A program made the position numbers and the translations under genes. A stretch of DNA of 64,000 nucleotides from NCBI GenBank assembly GCA_036250225.1, contig JAPZLL010000040.1, forward strand, positions 248,001 through 312,000, written 5' to 3'. Position 1 is the stretch's first letter, and each line of letters begins with the position of its first letter. Positions 47,211 through 59,152 of this stretch are shown here, piece after piece. Source of the DNA: Cercophora sp. LCS_1. Taxonomy: Eukaryota > Ascomycota > Sordariomycetes > Sordariales > Lasiosphaeriaceae. Below the pieces are notes generated by a model that saw only the letters and a program-made list of their open reading frames with translations, did not search any database and was not told the origin of the DNA.

Positions 47211-49179
47211 ATGACCAGGGGAATCTCGTTGCTCGGCCTAGTGGCCATTACGTCTGGTGTTTTCACCAACGGGCAAGAGACTAAGCCGCCGCTGTTTGCA
47301 TATGAGACAAACCCATTGACAGAGGATACGCTCAAAAGTCTGATTGGCTCCAACAATGTCACCGCCAGCGCTGCACTCTTTGGATTCGACAACGGTGTCT
47401 CCAATCCCGACAGGCTCAAGAGCGGTGCCTGCAAGGTATTCCCCGGAGACGCTAATTGGCCATCACAGGGCGTCTGGAAGGACTTCAATAAACTGATCAA
47501 TGGTCAACTTATTGAAACGGTCCCTCTTGCAGCCCCGTGCTACCAGAATCTGGGCGTCTCAAACGTTGAGAAATGCGCTGCCATTCGCAAGAACTGGGCA
47601 GATCCCTATCTCCAGTCTGTCACCTGTCCCAAAAGCAAAGACAAAAGCTGAATGTTTCAACAGCTTGAGTGACCCTAGCTCAACCTTTTGGCCTCTGTTC
47701 CAGGGCAGAACATGTCTACCAACCGAGAACCCAGGCACTAGCAACTGTACTCTCGGGGCATTTCCCATCTACGCAGTCAACGTCAGCAGTGTCCGGCACA
47801 TCCAGCTCGCCATCAACTTTGCCCGTAACGCCAATCTCCGCCTCGTCGTCAAGAACACCGGCCACGACTACCTCGGCAAGTCCAGCGGCGCCGGAGCGTT
47901 GAGCATATGGACCCACAACCTCAAAGACATTGTGTATTACCCGCAAGCGACCGTCCCTGGCTACAACGGGCCAGCCTTCAAAATCGGCGCAGGCGTTACA
48001 GTCAGGGAAATGTACAAAAAGGCCGAAGAACATGGTGTGAGTGCCCTGGGCGGCATCTGCGAGAGCGTCGGCTACGCCGGAGGCTACATCGCCGGCGGAG
48101 GCCACACTCCGCTCTCAGGCCTCTACGGCATGGGGGCCGACCACGTCATGGCCCTTGAAGTGGTAACCCCGGACGGCCGCTTCGTGGCAGCATCGCCAAC
48201 CCAAAACCCCGACCTCTTCTGGGCTCTCCGCGGTGGCGGCGGCGGCACCTACGGCGTAGTGACAAGCGTCATCACCCGAGTCCACCCCAAAATCCCCGTC
48301 GTGACGTCCAAATTCAGCTTTGGAACCTCAGCAAACGTAACAACCGACGTCTTCTGGCAAGGGCTCCGCGCCTTCTTTGAGCTCTTCATCCCCTTCACCG
48401 ACGCAGGCACCTACTCGTGGTGGACGCTCACGACGACCGACGGCAAGTCCTTCACCTTTAGCATGGAACCCTTTTTCGCGCCAAATCACACCGTTGCGTC
48501 CTTCAACGCCCTCGTCAAGCCGTGGTTTGATAAACTCACTGCCTTGGGTATCCCGTTCACACCGTCCACTGTAGCCTACGACTCCTTCTACCCAGCCTAC
48601 AGCGCAACATGGGGCAACGACACGGGTCTCAACTCGGCAGGCAGCACTGCTTTCATACCAGGGAATTGGCTCCTCCCGCGTCAAAACTGGGAAGATCCCG
48701 CCAAGTTCAACGCCACGTTCGCTGCCATACGCAACCACGCCTCGTCCGGCCGTCTGCTATTTGGGTATCATCAGGCTCCGAGGAACCGTGCCAATGTCGA
48801 TAATGCTGTCAACAGCGCATGGCGCCATGTCATCTCGTTTCTGATTGTGAGTTCTGGGCTCCCGCCTGTTGAATATCCCACGCCCGAACAGATCAAGACT
48901 GCGACGGAGGACTTGGTGAACAATATCCTTCCGCCGTTGCGGGCTGTTGCGCCGGAAACTGCGTACGGCGGGTCGTATGGCAATGAGGCGAATCCGGACC
49001 AGCCGAACTGGCAGGCTGCGTTTTATGGGGAGCATTATCAGAAGTTGCTGGAGATTAAGGCCAAGTATGATCCGGGACATGTGTTTTATGCGCCCACGGC
49101 TGTCGGGAGTGAGGGGTGGGAGGTGAGGGATGGGGAGCAGGGCACGCAGACGCAGAATGGACGCTTGTGTCGGGCTTAG
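47211..49179 (+). CDS. secreted berberine-bridge-type FAD oxidase
   Basis: Two exons, 47211-47614 and 47664-49179, encode 639 aa. The 49-nt intron (GTCTGT..ACAG) joins NWADPYL to LSDPSSTFWPLFQGRTCLP in frame. A signal peptide is visible (MTRGISLLGLVAITSGVFTNG). The PCMH-type FAD domain includes NTGHDYLG, whose His (about 202) is the usual 8-alpha attachment site, and GGICESVGYAGG, whose Cys (about 267) is the usual 6-S-cysteinyl site, so the flavin is probably bicovalent. The C-terminal BBE segment ends PNWQAAFYGEHYQKLLEIKAKYDPGHVFY. Several N-glycosylation sites are present. Such enzymes oxidise alkaloid precursors, sugars or other secondary metabolites; the substrate here is unknown. Confidence 0.9.
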
Positions 49180-49305
49180 GTGGACGTAGAAAAAAGGGGT
49201 TTGGCTGTATTGAGTGTTTCAGATCGACAAGGTGGCCCAGCCTGTAGGATCTTCCAGGTGACGCTGGATGTATAACGCTGATTGCGTGAACTCGTGACCC
49301 CTCGG

Positions 49306-50920
49306 CTAAGGTGCCCTCGGGGACGCTGGACCAAAGCCATGGATATATCTCTCCATCCACGGGTCACGATTGACACCGCAACGCACCCCCCCAGCGGTAT
49401 AGAACCACCCCAGACCGTATCCCAAATCTCCCGATAGGCCATATTTCTTGTAATACTCCTGTGATTCGATGTCCGAGGGAATGCCGCTCGCATGCAGGTA
49501 CCCGAGTACCGAGGCGATCGATACTGGCTCGCGTGGTAGGAACGGGCGAATCCGATATAGAGCTACGATCGTACCAATCACAATGAGAAGGGCTGCGGTA
49601 ATCGGCACGAGAAAAACTCGAACCGGGTAGCCAGTGCCGTTGCTCTTTTCGAAAGCAAACAGGTAAGCTGCGGCTATCAACGCAACGTTGAGCCAGAACG
49701 ACGCCATAGTGACAAGACAAAGAATCCACCGCCGGGACCAAACCGCTTTTGCTGCGACCACTATGCCTGGTTGGTAGTTGAAATCTTGCCGTAGGACGTC
49801 CCAGCGGGTATTTACCCACATGGTCGCTCACGACGGCGCGGCCACTCACAAAAGAGAAACGTCTACCACGCAAGTGTCTGTTTAGTGAAGACAAAGTGAT
49901 AAGGTTGCCGGAAGGAAACATTTCTTGCCAACAGTCCTGTTGCTGTTGGCTGGGGTGCTGCAAGCAAGCAATTCCCGCGATTCCTTTGACGTCGGCCGAG
50001 AGCCCAGACCTGCGCCCCAACGTCATGAAGAGAATCAAGATAGCCGATATCACCTGAAGGAACAGAGCGGTGATAGTGGAAATGGCGAAGTCGCCGTTAA
50101 CGTTAGCCTAGGGCACTAGTGGAGTGGTCGACTTGCCCCAGTCAACGTGAAGAATGCCAGCATCAAGGACGGGAACGACGAGTGTAGACAGAATTCTCGC
50201 CAGCGATGAGGCTGCTACGGCAAAATGCCTATTTCTGGGTGAAGCTAGCAACCGTAAGAAGATGCTCCGGGATGCGTAATCGAGACAGATTGAGTTGCGG
50301 GCAGTCTTCGGCTCGCCATTGCTCATCTGATAAAACGGCTCCAACCGAGCCACATCGTAGTCCAGGTACGTGTAAAACGGGGACATCGCTAAAAAATACA
50401 GCTGTAGAAATAAATCTGAACGCTGCTCCCTCATTGACAAAGGGACGTTCAAAGTGCCAAAGAGTAACTCGGAGTCCCAGTGCGAGCATCCAGGACATGC
50501 TGACCAGGATCAACGTAATCAGATAAAACGGCCGCAAGACAAAGGCTTCCAGTCTGCGAGTTTGTCCACTTTCGCCTCGCTGACCAGAGGTTCGCTCGCT
50601 TCTCCTTGCGTATCAGGGCGACCGGAATGCCACCAGGAAAGATTGTGACGAGTGTAGGTGGCGGAAGTGGCGGAAAGAGAAGGCACCCGAAACCTTCCCG
50701 GACTCTGCCAATGTGGCAAACATGGTTCCTTCATCTCTGATTGCTCTATTGGGTATGTAATCTTGCCTCGAGACGCTTCGTTGGAGTGCAACGCGGTGGG
50801 GTTTTCTCCCGACCGGCCGTAGAGGTCATGATGGCCAATATACGTGTCTTCCGGTTGTCGAGATGGGGGCCGAGAATGAACCGGTATGGAAGCGGGATGG
50901 TCTCGAAAGTGTCTCGGTGT
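49306..50920 (-). pseudogene. decayed DUF3433 membrane protein
   Basis: Pieces of a DUF3433 protein appear in order on the minus strand but in different frames. A disordered N-terminal part at 50920-50540 (ending VSEAKVDKLADWKP) has no ATG and follows a TAG. After a 1-nt shift near 50535 comes a membrane helix (RPFYLITLILVSMSWMLALGL). After another shift comes FLQLYFLAMSPFYTYLDYD followed by VARLEPFYQMSNGEPKTARNSICLDY, the family signature. An in-frame TAG stands at 50108-50110, then ISAILILFMTLGRRSGLSADVKGIAGIACL, and in a further frame (49821-49306) two helices and YRIRPFLPREPVSIASVLGYLH. The TAG at 50108 could lie in a 63-nt intron with a poor donor, but the other breaks lack splice sites. 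Confidence 0.55.
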
Positions 50921-52515
50921 CTATACCGAGTAGTTCCATAGTCTTATCACCAGTGTGTCCGTGTCCGACCCATCGCTAGGTTTCCCTTCACCCACACTGG
51001 GAAGACGCGACGTCCAGCGCTGGATGCTGGTCGGAGGATGCTGGTCGAGGGCCCCAAAGTCGTCGACATTATTCCCTTTCTGGCCGGGAGGTTTGCTCAA
51101 AGCGGAGACCGCAACCTCGTTTGCGCCAAGTTTGGTTTTGATATCATCCAAGATGGCGTCCATCAAGATCATGTATGCCAACGGGCTGACTTTGCGTCCA
51201 ACGACGATGTGTCCAGAAACCTTGCCATCGCGTATGACCCACGCCCCTGAGCCTCCAGGAACTGTTTACGATCAGAAGGTTGCCCACACATGAGCGCTTG
51301 CATTAGCACTTGCCCAAGGGGCTGTCAACAACAACCTGCCATGCGCCATGAAATCTCCCGCGAAAAACCAGTGAAATAGGAGTCGTGCGGATTCGACCTT
51401 TCTTGGGACCACTGACACCACAATACACCCAAACATCGCACCCCTTGTCGGGATTCTGCAGATCCGTGTCATTGGCCGAATCAACGATTAGTATTTCGTT
51501 TCTCAAGCTTCCGGGGATTCCAGGGACGGGGAATTCATTTTGGCCCCAGGCTGTCGGGTGGCAGCTATTGAGTTTGATCAAGGCCCAGTCCAGTTGCCTT
51601 GATGGAGCGATAGGGACGCATAGGGAGCCAATAACGACTTGGTCACTTCGAGCTGTGGTATCATCGGCGTGGACCGGAAGGTGTTCGGAGCCAATGCTCC
51701 AGCCGCCCAAGCCCTCCATCGAAGTCCGAGGGACCGAAAAACTAGATGTAGTCTGTTTTTCAATGTGATTCCTGTCAAAAGAAACAAAGGGCGAGTCATC
51801 TTCGCTGCCCCAATCATCGTCTTCATCCTCACTGCCGCTGCGTTCGCTCTCTGTCCCGAGGCCGACGACGTCTTCGCGAAAGACACGGCCAGCGGTGAGA
51901 GCATAGACGCATCGATCTATCGCGATAACTCCGCCAATGGTGAAGGCGACGGTTTTGCCTTCAGGGGTTCCCGCGCGGGCGACAGCACCGCTTGGACTGG
52001 ATTCCTCGGTCACGTTCCAGGCTTCGACCACAGCGCCAACAGCTGGTGTTCCGTCACCTCCGGATAACTCTCGTAGAGGGTCGACAACGACAAGGAAGTG
52101 GTAATCGTGCTCAGCGATACACTTCTGCGTCCTGGGGATTCTCTTCAGATGTTTCTGACATTTGGCGTTGCAGCACACAAGGATCACGAATGGTTTCAAA
52201 CTTGACGGAGACGAGCCGGCCATCATACACTCCCTTGGTTAAGACCAGTACCGTATCTCCCGCAACATCGACCGTCAGGCTGCACCTGGATGTCAATCCG
52301 GGTGACAGTGAAGTTGGAGATGTTTGTGACGTTGCTGTTCTCGATGTAGACCTGGACGGCGTTGTTGTTGACGAAGTGACGGTCGAGACCAAGTCTTGAA
52401 GGTCAGATGCCTGCTCCGCCTCTCCGTCCTCGCAGGCAGCAATCGGAGTGTGCGTCGGTGCTTTGAGGCCGATCAACTGACCAAAGAGAGAAAGCGCCTG
52501 CGTCGTGGTGCTCAT
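50921..52515 (-). pseudogene. broken trypsin-like protease-domain protein
   Basis: The minus strand carries an N-terminal Thr/Ser-rich part from ATG 52515 (MSTTTQALSLFGQLIGL), a middle part in another frame (about 52205-51303; CCNAKCQKHLKRIPRTQKC, FTIGGVIAIDRCVYALTAGRVF, SRQLDWALIKL, FHGAWQVVVDSPLG), then a frame change near 51300 and a C-terminal part (GGSGAWVIRDGKVSGHIVVG, then LAYMILMDAILDDIKTKLGA) ending at TAG 50921-50923. I read TAG-x-VF, DWALI and GGSGAW as the His, Asp and Ser regions of a serine-protease-like fold. The His position is Arg (CGT), so the triad would be lost even if the frames were joined. Assignment to a protease-like family is my inference. Confidence 0.45.
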
Positions 52516-53008
52516 GAAGGTCCGAGGGCGTTGAAGCTCCATCGGGACGACTCGTCGCGGTGTTCCTCACACACCCATTTCGCCACACTTGAGAGCAATG
52601 TTGGGAGAACAATTGGGAATGAAATGGCTTACTTCTGGACTGGCTCAGAGTCAATGCGGGGTAAAGACCAAGAATGCCTCGAGGCCTCCGGTAAGGCTCT
52701 CAGAGCCTTGTGCGCTCTCAACACATGTCCAGTTCGTCAGTGTCACTAACGCGGGCCAAGTTACCCACCATCTTTGCTCCAATCACTACGCTCTATGATG
52801 CTCCAAATAGCTTTTTATTCCCTACAACCGCCGCATTTGCAAGCAGTACATACCTGCTTGCATGTTTCAGAGATGCAAGAGAAACTTTGGCAGAATACTG
52901 GCTTACCCTGGGCGAAGCGATGATCTTAGTGCGTCAGCGCGCAAAGACAAGTGAGGTTAAGATCTCAAACGCCTGTCCCAACCATACCAGGGGAGACCTT
53001 CGTGGGGC

Positions 53009-53914
53009 ATGGGGCATTCATTGTGTCCCGCCAACTTCCTCACTTCGAGTCAGCGAAGGCCCATCGCTAAGCCATTCATACTGCGACTCACCCGAGAATG
53101 GAAGCCACAGTCAACAGCGGGCAGTCTCCTCGGCCCACCAACCGATCAGCTCAAAATCAAAACCACACTGGCATTTTTCGGTGACGGCCAAACCCGACAC
53201 AAACCAAATCGTCGCGGGTCATATTTCAACTACTATGAAAGAGAACTCAAACGACTACGCATCGGCGTGACCAAGTCTTCATGGGCAGCGACAAACTTGG
53301 CGGCTAAAACCCACCACGAAGTCATCCCCATCTGCAGCGTTCTCGTATCAGGGCGAGACGACCCTAGGCCAATAGTGACGGCGAGGATCAAAGCCCTTTT
53401 TGCAGGCGCGGACGATCTCGCCGTTGACCGCTCAGTCGACCTGACGATACGACCATGGCTGATGCTCAACGCGCAAGATGATCAAACTCGCATTTTTTCT
53501 GACCTCGTGCTGCATGACAAAAGCATTCATATTCTCCCCCAAGCTCTCCTCCGAGAAACCATCACCACCCTCAACACGCTGTTCCCACGGTGGGATCCAG
53601 AAACTCAAAACCTGCTGAGAAAATGTGGGCAGACCTTTTACTCTGACGAGCCGTTTCACCTACCGCGTAGACTTGATCTCAACGAGTTTGATTTCTGGAG
53701 GGATCATCTACTCGAGCTCTACGAGGAGATCTACCTCGCGCCAGCTGATAGCTGGAGACAACTGTGGATTGACAGGAGAAATCCTCATCAATACTATACA
53801 TTTTGGATTGCCCTGGTCGTGTTGCTACTGTCGATTGGCTCATTTGCGGCGTCTATTCTTCAGGCCTGGGCAAGTGTGCAAGCTCTCAATCTTCAGATCA
53901 CCGGTGGTGGGTGA
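53009..53914 (+). CDS. hypothetical tail-anchored protein (301 aa)
   Basis: One open frame from ATG 53009 to 53914. No known domain is recognised. The body contains ordered segments (FFGDGQTRHKPNRRGSYF, LFPRWDPETQNLLRKCGQTF and LDLNEFDFWRDHLLELYEEI) and ends with one strong membrane helix (YYTFWIALVVLLLSIGSFAA, about 266-290) preceded by WRQLWIDRRNPHQ. This C-terminal layout (Trp/Arg/Asp-rich motif, then a single helix) recurs in many uncharacterised fungal proteins. The true start may lie further upstream behind an intron that I could not define. Confidence 0.55.
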   Translation: MGHSLCPANFLTSSQRRPIAKPFILRLTREWKPQSTAGSLLGPPTDQLKIKTTLAFFGDGQTRHKPNRRGSYFNYYERELKRLRIGVTKSSWAATNLAAKTHHEVIPICSVLVSGRDDPRPIVTARIKALFAGADDLAVDRSVDLTIRPWLMLNAQDDQTRIFSDLVLHDKSIHILPQALLRETITTLNTLFPRWDPETQNLLRKCGQTFYSDEPFHLPRRLDLNEFDFWRDHLLELYEEIYLAPADSWRQLWIDRRNPHQYYTFWIALVVLLLSIGSFAASILQAWASVQALNLQITGGG

Positions 53915-53990
53915 CATGGTGAGAGCATAAGACGAGCAAGGACGTTCAGTTTGAGTATTTTTTAGTAGTCTTGCATTTAAATCATCGCTT

Positions 53991-55407
53991 TCATGTCTCA
54001 TTGTGTCCCATGATCCATCCGTATGCCCACGCCGAGTCCCCATCCCATGGTCCCGCCATGCTCCGCGTAATGTCCTGTATAATACTGTAACTCCACCCTC
54101 GAGTAAACCAGTAGTCTTTTTCGGTTGCAAATATGACGACGCAATAGTATGATAATAGTGCCAAGGCCGCTTGGTCCCGCTGTCGAAGGAGAGTGACGTA
54201 GCTGTCTGACATGAAGATGGGCCAAGAAGCCATCGTGCGGTATTCAGGCGTTGCCGAGAACGAGGTGGCCTTTTCCATGCATATTTCCAGATTGCTAACC
54301 TCACCTTCAATGATTGCGCGATGTTTGCCGTCCGGGAGCTCGGATATCCGTTCTCGAAACTTTACCATTTTCAGATGTTCCGTCAAGCGGTTAAGCGTCA
54401 CGCTAGGTGGTGTGTCGTTCGACCGGGTAGGGTGGAATAATCGGGAAAAGGGGCCTTGTCTAAGTGCGGCCTCGGCTGAGTCAAGAACGCCACCAACACC
54501 CTTGACGAGAAGAAAGATGTCGACCAGGTCTTCGATTGTTGGTCCATGAGGTGAATGTGGATTTGGCCGGGAGGCGGCGAGGGCTCCGATGAAGAACAGC
54601 GATGATGCTGCAAACAAAGCGTCACAGTTGTCCGCTGTAATGTTGGACAGTGCCGCCCTGGCTCCCTGGATGGCGACGCTTTGGTGTTGAGACGCTTGCA
54701 GGGAATACCTCTGGTAGTTTTCGGGGTGGAGATAGGCCTGGTGGAAGGCGGCTGTTGCTAGAAGCTGGTGGAGCAAAAAGACGTGCCTGAAGCCGAGCTT
54801 CGGCACGTCTACTTCCCATACATTCTGGGCTACTGTAGGCATACCCTTGGAGATGAACATAGACTTGCTGGTTGACGTCGTAAAATGGTGGAGCAGCTCG
54901 AGGTCCGAAACCCAGTTCTCCGTATCGTCGTGGGGGTGACCGGTGATGAATTTTGAAAAATAAGGGAACTGCTCGGGGGATGCGGGTAGCTGACACTGTG
55001 TCGGGGTTGGTGGTGACAGCAGTGGATGCGGCGTCCCGGGTTGGTCAACCGGCGCCTTCCACGCTAGAGGCCGGATGGGCCTTTCTAACACCGGCTTCTC
55101 GGATTAGACTCTGTGGGGGCACTGCACATTGGAGAGATGACCCACCGATGCCGACTTGGATTTGGTCTGCGCCTGTCGTGGGGGCGTCTCGCAGCGCTCA
55201 CTCAAGCTCGACGTCACCAGACTGCAGTCCACGTTGTGCCGGACACATGCCGTGCAGGGGCGATTCTCGTCACACTAGAGCAAGCAGTTGCGTGTCAGCG
55301 ACACGGGCCGGGCCGGGAAGGAAGGAGCCACCTACCTTGACGCGGCGCTGCTTGCACCGCAGACAGCCGTTGCGGGACTTGGTGTATCCCAGTCGCAGGC
55401 GTGCCAT
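53991..55407 (-). CDS. Zn2Cys6 transcription factor, Upc2-like
   Basis: Exon 1 (55407-55336) encodes MARLRLGYTKSRNGCLRCKQ and RRVK; after an intron (GTAGGT..CTAG) exon 2 starts at 55274 with CDENRPCTACVRHNVDC, completing C-x2-C-x6-C-x5-C-x2-C-x6-C. The regulator domain follows from about 54990 to 53991 (DLELLHHFTTSTSKSMF, LGFRHVFLLHQLLATAAFHQAYL, NCDALFAASSLFFIGALA), the pattern of sterol-uptake-control (Upc2-like) regulators. Between the two, an in-frame TAA stands at 55104-55106. Either a second intron removes it (a branch-like CTAATC and a TTAG acceptor lie here, but only a poor donor GTCATC gives the right phase), or the gene is interrupted. Likely a nuclear regulator; targets unknown. 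Confidence 0.65.
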
Positions 55408-56576
55408 GGACTCGCTTGATCAGGGAACGTGGTGTCGCGCAAGGTCAGGTGGCCGGGCAGGCGGTGGCCGTTTCGGGAGAGAGAGCGAAAGCGAGGTGTC
55501 GAGTTAAACTGGACTCGGCGGGCCAAGAAACGTTTGTAGCAGGCACGTTCGGCGAAACGGTGTTTTGTCGAACCCCGATGTCGTTCCCACTTCTTAGCGC
55601 CATTCAAGGTTGCAACCGTCCAATTGAGTGCGCTTCCGAAAGCGAGTCACCCGTATTCGGGTCCACTGGGCCAGGTGTCGCCACCGATCCGCATTTCGAA
55701 TGTCGTCGTCCATTCGGGTGGACGACAGCAAATTGTACAATACAGGTCAAATAACCGGCCGAGCGCTGTGTTTGCGTATTCGTTCTGTTGATGTTCTATG
55801 CGTCGTCAAGACTGGGAATGCGAACCCGAGTAACCCGAGAACAGTAGCGCCCTGATTATGCATCCGACACCCGGTGCTACCTGCCCAACGAAACCTCTGG
55901 TCGGCTTGGAACCCCATGTCGCATCGCCAATGTCGCTTGGATGCTCGATACCATGGAATTCTGCAAGCCAACTCCAGGTTTCTCACAAAAGGCGTAGGCG
56001 TTGAATTGTTCACGTTGCCACTAGGTACTGACATGTTGAGGAAGTCGCGAGTCAGAGTCCAGACGGCCAAAGTTGAAACGGGGTTTCATCGCAAATCTGG
56101 GATCAAAAAGCCAAGCTTTCGCCGGCCCAGATCTTAGCGTCGATCAGCGGCTAAATTGCCGTAACCACCCTAACCGTTTCCATCTCATCAACGGCCTGCC
56201 CCAGGAGGCTGGTAACTGGCTGGGCTGACTGCCTGGTACTTCCGGGGTACAGCAGCAGCACCGTCAACGTCCCGAACACGATTGCGACACGCTGCTTCCT
56301 CACCCGGCACGTCCAATACTAGTAACCTGGTAGCCAGTGATGATCGCAGCATCTGGCAGCATTATCGACGTGAAACGGGGGTCCCACTGCGGCTTTTGCA
56401 CGCCCAGGATGCAACCTGGCATCTACCCGGATAGCCCAATCCCGGCCAAAACAATCCGAGCACGCTGCCGGGTTCTATGCCATTGCTGGTGGGGGCGCGG
56501 TCCGTCTTAAATACCATGATATCCCGCCCGGAATCGCTTCTTGCAGTCTCAGGCCTTCGGTCCATCGCATTTCACC
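55408..56576. promoter_or_regulatory. divergent intergenic region
   Basis: About 1.2 kb between the starts of the Upc2-like regulator (minus) and the P450 (plus). It should hold both promoters. No coding sequence is supported. The divergent pairing of a regulator and an oxidase is common in secondary-metabolite loci. Confidence 0.4.
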
Positions 56577-58333
56577 ATGGCCACCGTCCAAGTACTCTCA
56601 CAGCTCGCCAGCGACAAGCTGCCGCTACTGCTATCAACCGCTGCCGTCTTTGTTGCAGTGATCCTACTTCAGACAGTCCTCGCACCCAATCCTCTCGCCC
56701 ATATCCCCGAGGTTGGACAAGAATTCGGCAGCAAAGATAAGCGCAGACAGGCCTACTTGACCAGTGGAAAGGGCTTGTATCTTGAGGGGTACAAAAAGGT
56801 TGGCATACACCGGCATGAGATTTTGACACGGGCTTACACTTCATTATAGTTCAAAAATGGCGTCTTTCAACTCGTTACCTCCCAGAGTACGTCTCAACCC
56901 GTTGCCCAAAAGGATTGAGGATTAACATACGCCAGACAAGAGGCCCGTCGTAGTTGTGGCCCCCAAGTACCTCAACGAACTCAAGAAGCTCCCTGACGAT
57001 GTTCTCTCCTTTGACGGCGCCATCGCCGAGGTACATCCCACCACCACTCCAACACAATCATAGACACACCGCTGACATGGAACACCAGACGATGCACGCA
57101 AAGTACACCCGCCTCGAAATCGGCGACAATCATGTCCCCCACACAGTAAAAACAGCTCTGACACCGGCCCTCCCGCGTCTCTCTCCTCTCCTCTCCGACG
57201 AAGTCCGCGAATCCTTTCTCTCCGAACTGCCTCCCTGCACAGCATGGACACCCGTCAACGTCAACCACAAGCTCCTCCGCATCGTGGCCATGGTCTCAGG
57301 CCGCATCTTCATTGGCCCCGAACTTTGCCGGGCCGAAGAATATCTCGATGCTGCCATCAACTACACGATCGAACTCATCAAAGCCCGCGACGCCGTCGAC
57401 AAGATCCCGCACTGGAAACGCCCCTTCCTCGCCGGGCGTCTGCCCGAAGTCAAAGCCGTTGAACACCGCTTCAACCAAGCCACTGCTTTCCTGCGACCCG
57501 TAGTCGAAAAGAGAAAGCAGCTGAGCGAGGACGAGAAGCCCGATGACATGCTGCAGTGGATGCTGGACGACCAGATCAAGAGGGGCGGCGACTCAAGCGA
57601 CGCGAAGCTCGCTCGGTTGCAGCTCGGGTTGAGTTTTGCGGCGATTCACACCACGACATTGACGACAACTAATGCGTTTTATAACCTGGCTGCGCACCCC
57701 GAGATCGTGGGCGAGCTGAGGGACGAGATCAAGCAGGTGTTGAGCGAGCATGGCGGCGTCATGTCGACGCCTGCGCTGCAGGCGATGAAGAAGGTGGACA
57801 GCTTTCTGAAGGAGACGTTGAGGTTTAACCCGCCTGGCCTTGCGTCGTTCCAGAGGAAGGTGCTCAAGGCTTTTGCCTTGTCGAGCGGGGAAGTGATTCC
57901 CAAGGATGTCGTGGTTGAGGTGCCGAGCCAGGCGATTTCGTTTGATCCCGAGGTATTCCCCGAGCCTGAAAAGTTCGATGCGCTGAGGTTCTACAAGTTG
58001 AGGCAGAAGGCGAGGGAGAGTGGCGAGGTGGAGGCGGCGGCGCAGAACCAATTTGTCAGTGTCAGCCAGAACAGTCTGACGTTTGGCTATGGGAGGCACG
58101 CGTGCCCGGGGAGGTTTTTGGCTGCGAACGAGATCAAGATGATCATGGCGACGGCTTTGCTGATGTACGATGTCAAGTTGGTGGACGGTGTGACGGAGAG
58201 ATATCCAAACTGGGAGTTTGGCCCTACAGTAAGTTTGCTTATGATGTTGAGTCTCGTCTGAGGTGATGCTAACATCCTATAGTCCATCCCCGATCCGACA
58301 AAGGAGGTCATGTTTAAGTGTGTTGATGTGTAA
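56577..58333 (+). CDS. cytochrome P450, ent-kaurene-oxidase-like
   Basis: Five exons, 56577-56798, 56850-56886, 56936-57030, 57089-58228 and 58283-58333, encode 514 aa. All joins keep frame and restore KNGVFQLVTSQ, NKRPVVVVAPKYLNELKKLP and SFDGAIAETMHAKYT. The N-terminus has a membrane anchor (LPLLLSTAAVFVAVILLQTVL). The I-helix region reads LGLSFAAIHTTTLTTTNAFYNL, the ExxR motif KETLR, and the heme loop FGYGRHACPGRF with the axial Cys at about residue 459. The C-terminus ends SIPDPTKEVMFKCVDV. The SFDGAIAE, AIHTTT and FGYGRHACPGRFLA segments are typical of the fungal group that includes gibberellin-pathway ent-kaurene oxidase and many related P450s of other pathways, so terpenoid oxidation is only one option. 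Confidence 0.92.
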
Positions 58334-59152
58334 GGGGATAATGTATGTTTGTAGATGCTGTGTATATCTGGAATTCAGTTACATGTCAAACAATGTTGTA
58401 ATCCAATATGCAGGTACTACTGTCTCAAAGCCGTTGGTGCCATGACTTGACCCGGGAGCCATTTTTGAGACCTCGATGTTCAATCAAGTGAACCAGACGT
58501 GGAAACGAACATTGGCTAACAATTTTCGGTCCATCTGCCACACGGAAGCCCAAATGTAGGTACCCAAAGTGTAGCGAGGCGCCACGAACGCTGCGTCAAT
58601 AATGTATCAATCTACATCTCTGTGTATTTGTGGTGCTCCGATACTTCGTCGGAACGGCTACTAGGTAGCAATATCGATGTATCTGTCCGTGAGCCGCGCC
58701 CTGATTATGTAACCATGCACACTGGCTCAATGTGTGTGGCGGTGTGTCCCCCCGCACGAAGCCACAAACCCTTGTTTGGAGATCGTTGTTCCACACACCA
58801 GTCGCGGAGACGTTGGCCCCTTGAGACACTGCCAACGCCTCAACGACCTATCTTTCGACCCAGCCAGGCCACATGCATTGCCCGACTTAGTTAGCCTTTC
58901 TGAACACTCCCCCCTCTTGTTCTTTGCTTGCCGAGTCTTTGCGGAGGGAACACAGCCTTGCTTTCAACATGCTTGTGCATGAAGCTGTCATCGACGCATT
59001 CCAACAAACTTACCTGTGTGTGGCCTTTGCGATACTACGAACCGAAGGCGAGAAAGCGAGTCGACGAGTCCAACCCAAATACCTAGTCGAATTTCAAATC
59101 CCCATAGTTCAATGACTACTCGTCCCGTGGTGCCGGGCACGAACAGCTGCAT
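58334..59152. other. intergenic region
   Basis: About 820 bp downstream of the P450 gene. No coding sequence or repeat is supported. Confidence 0.45.
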
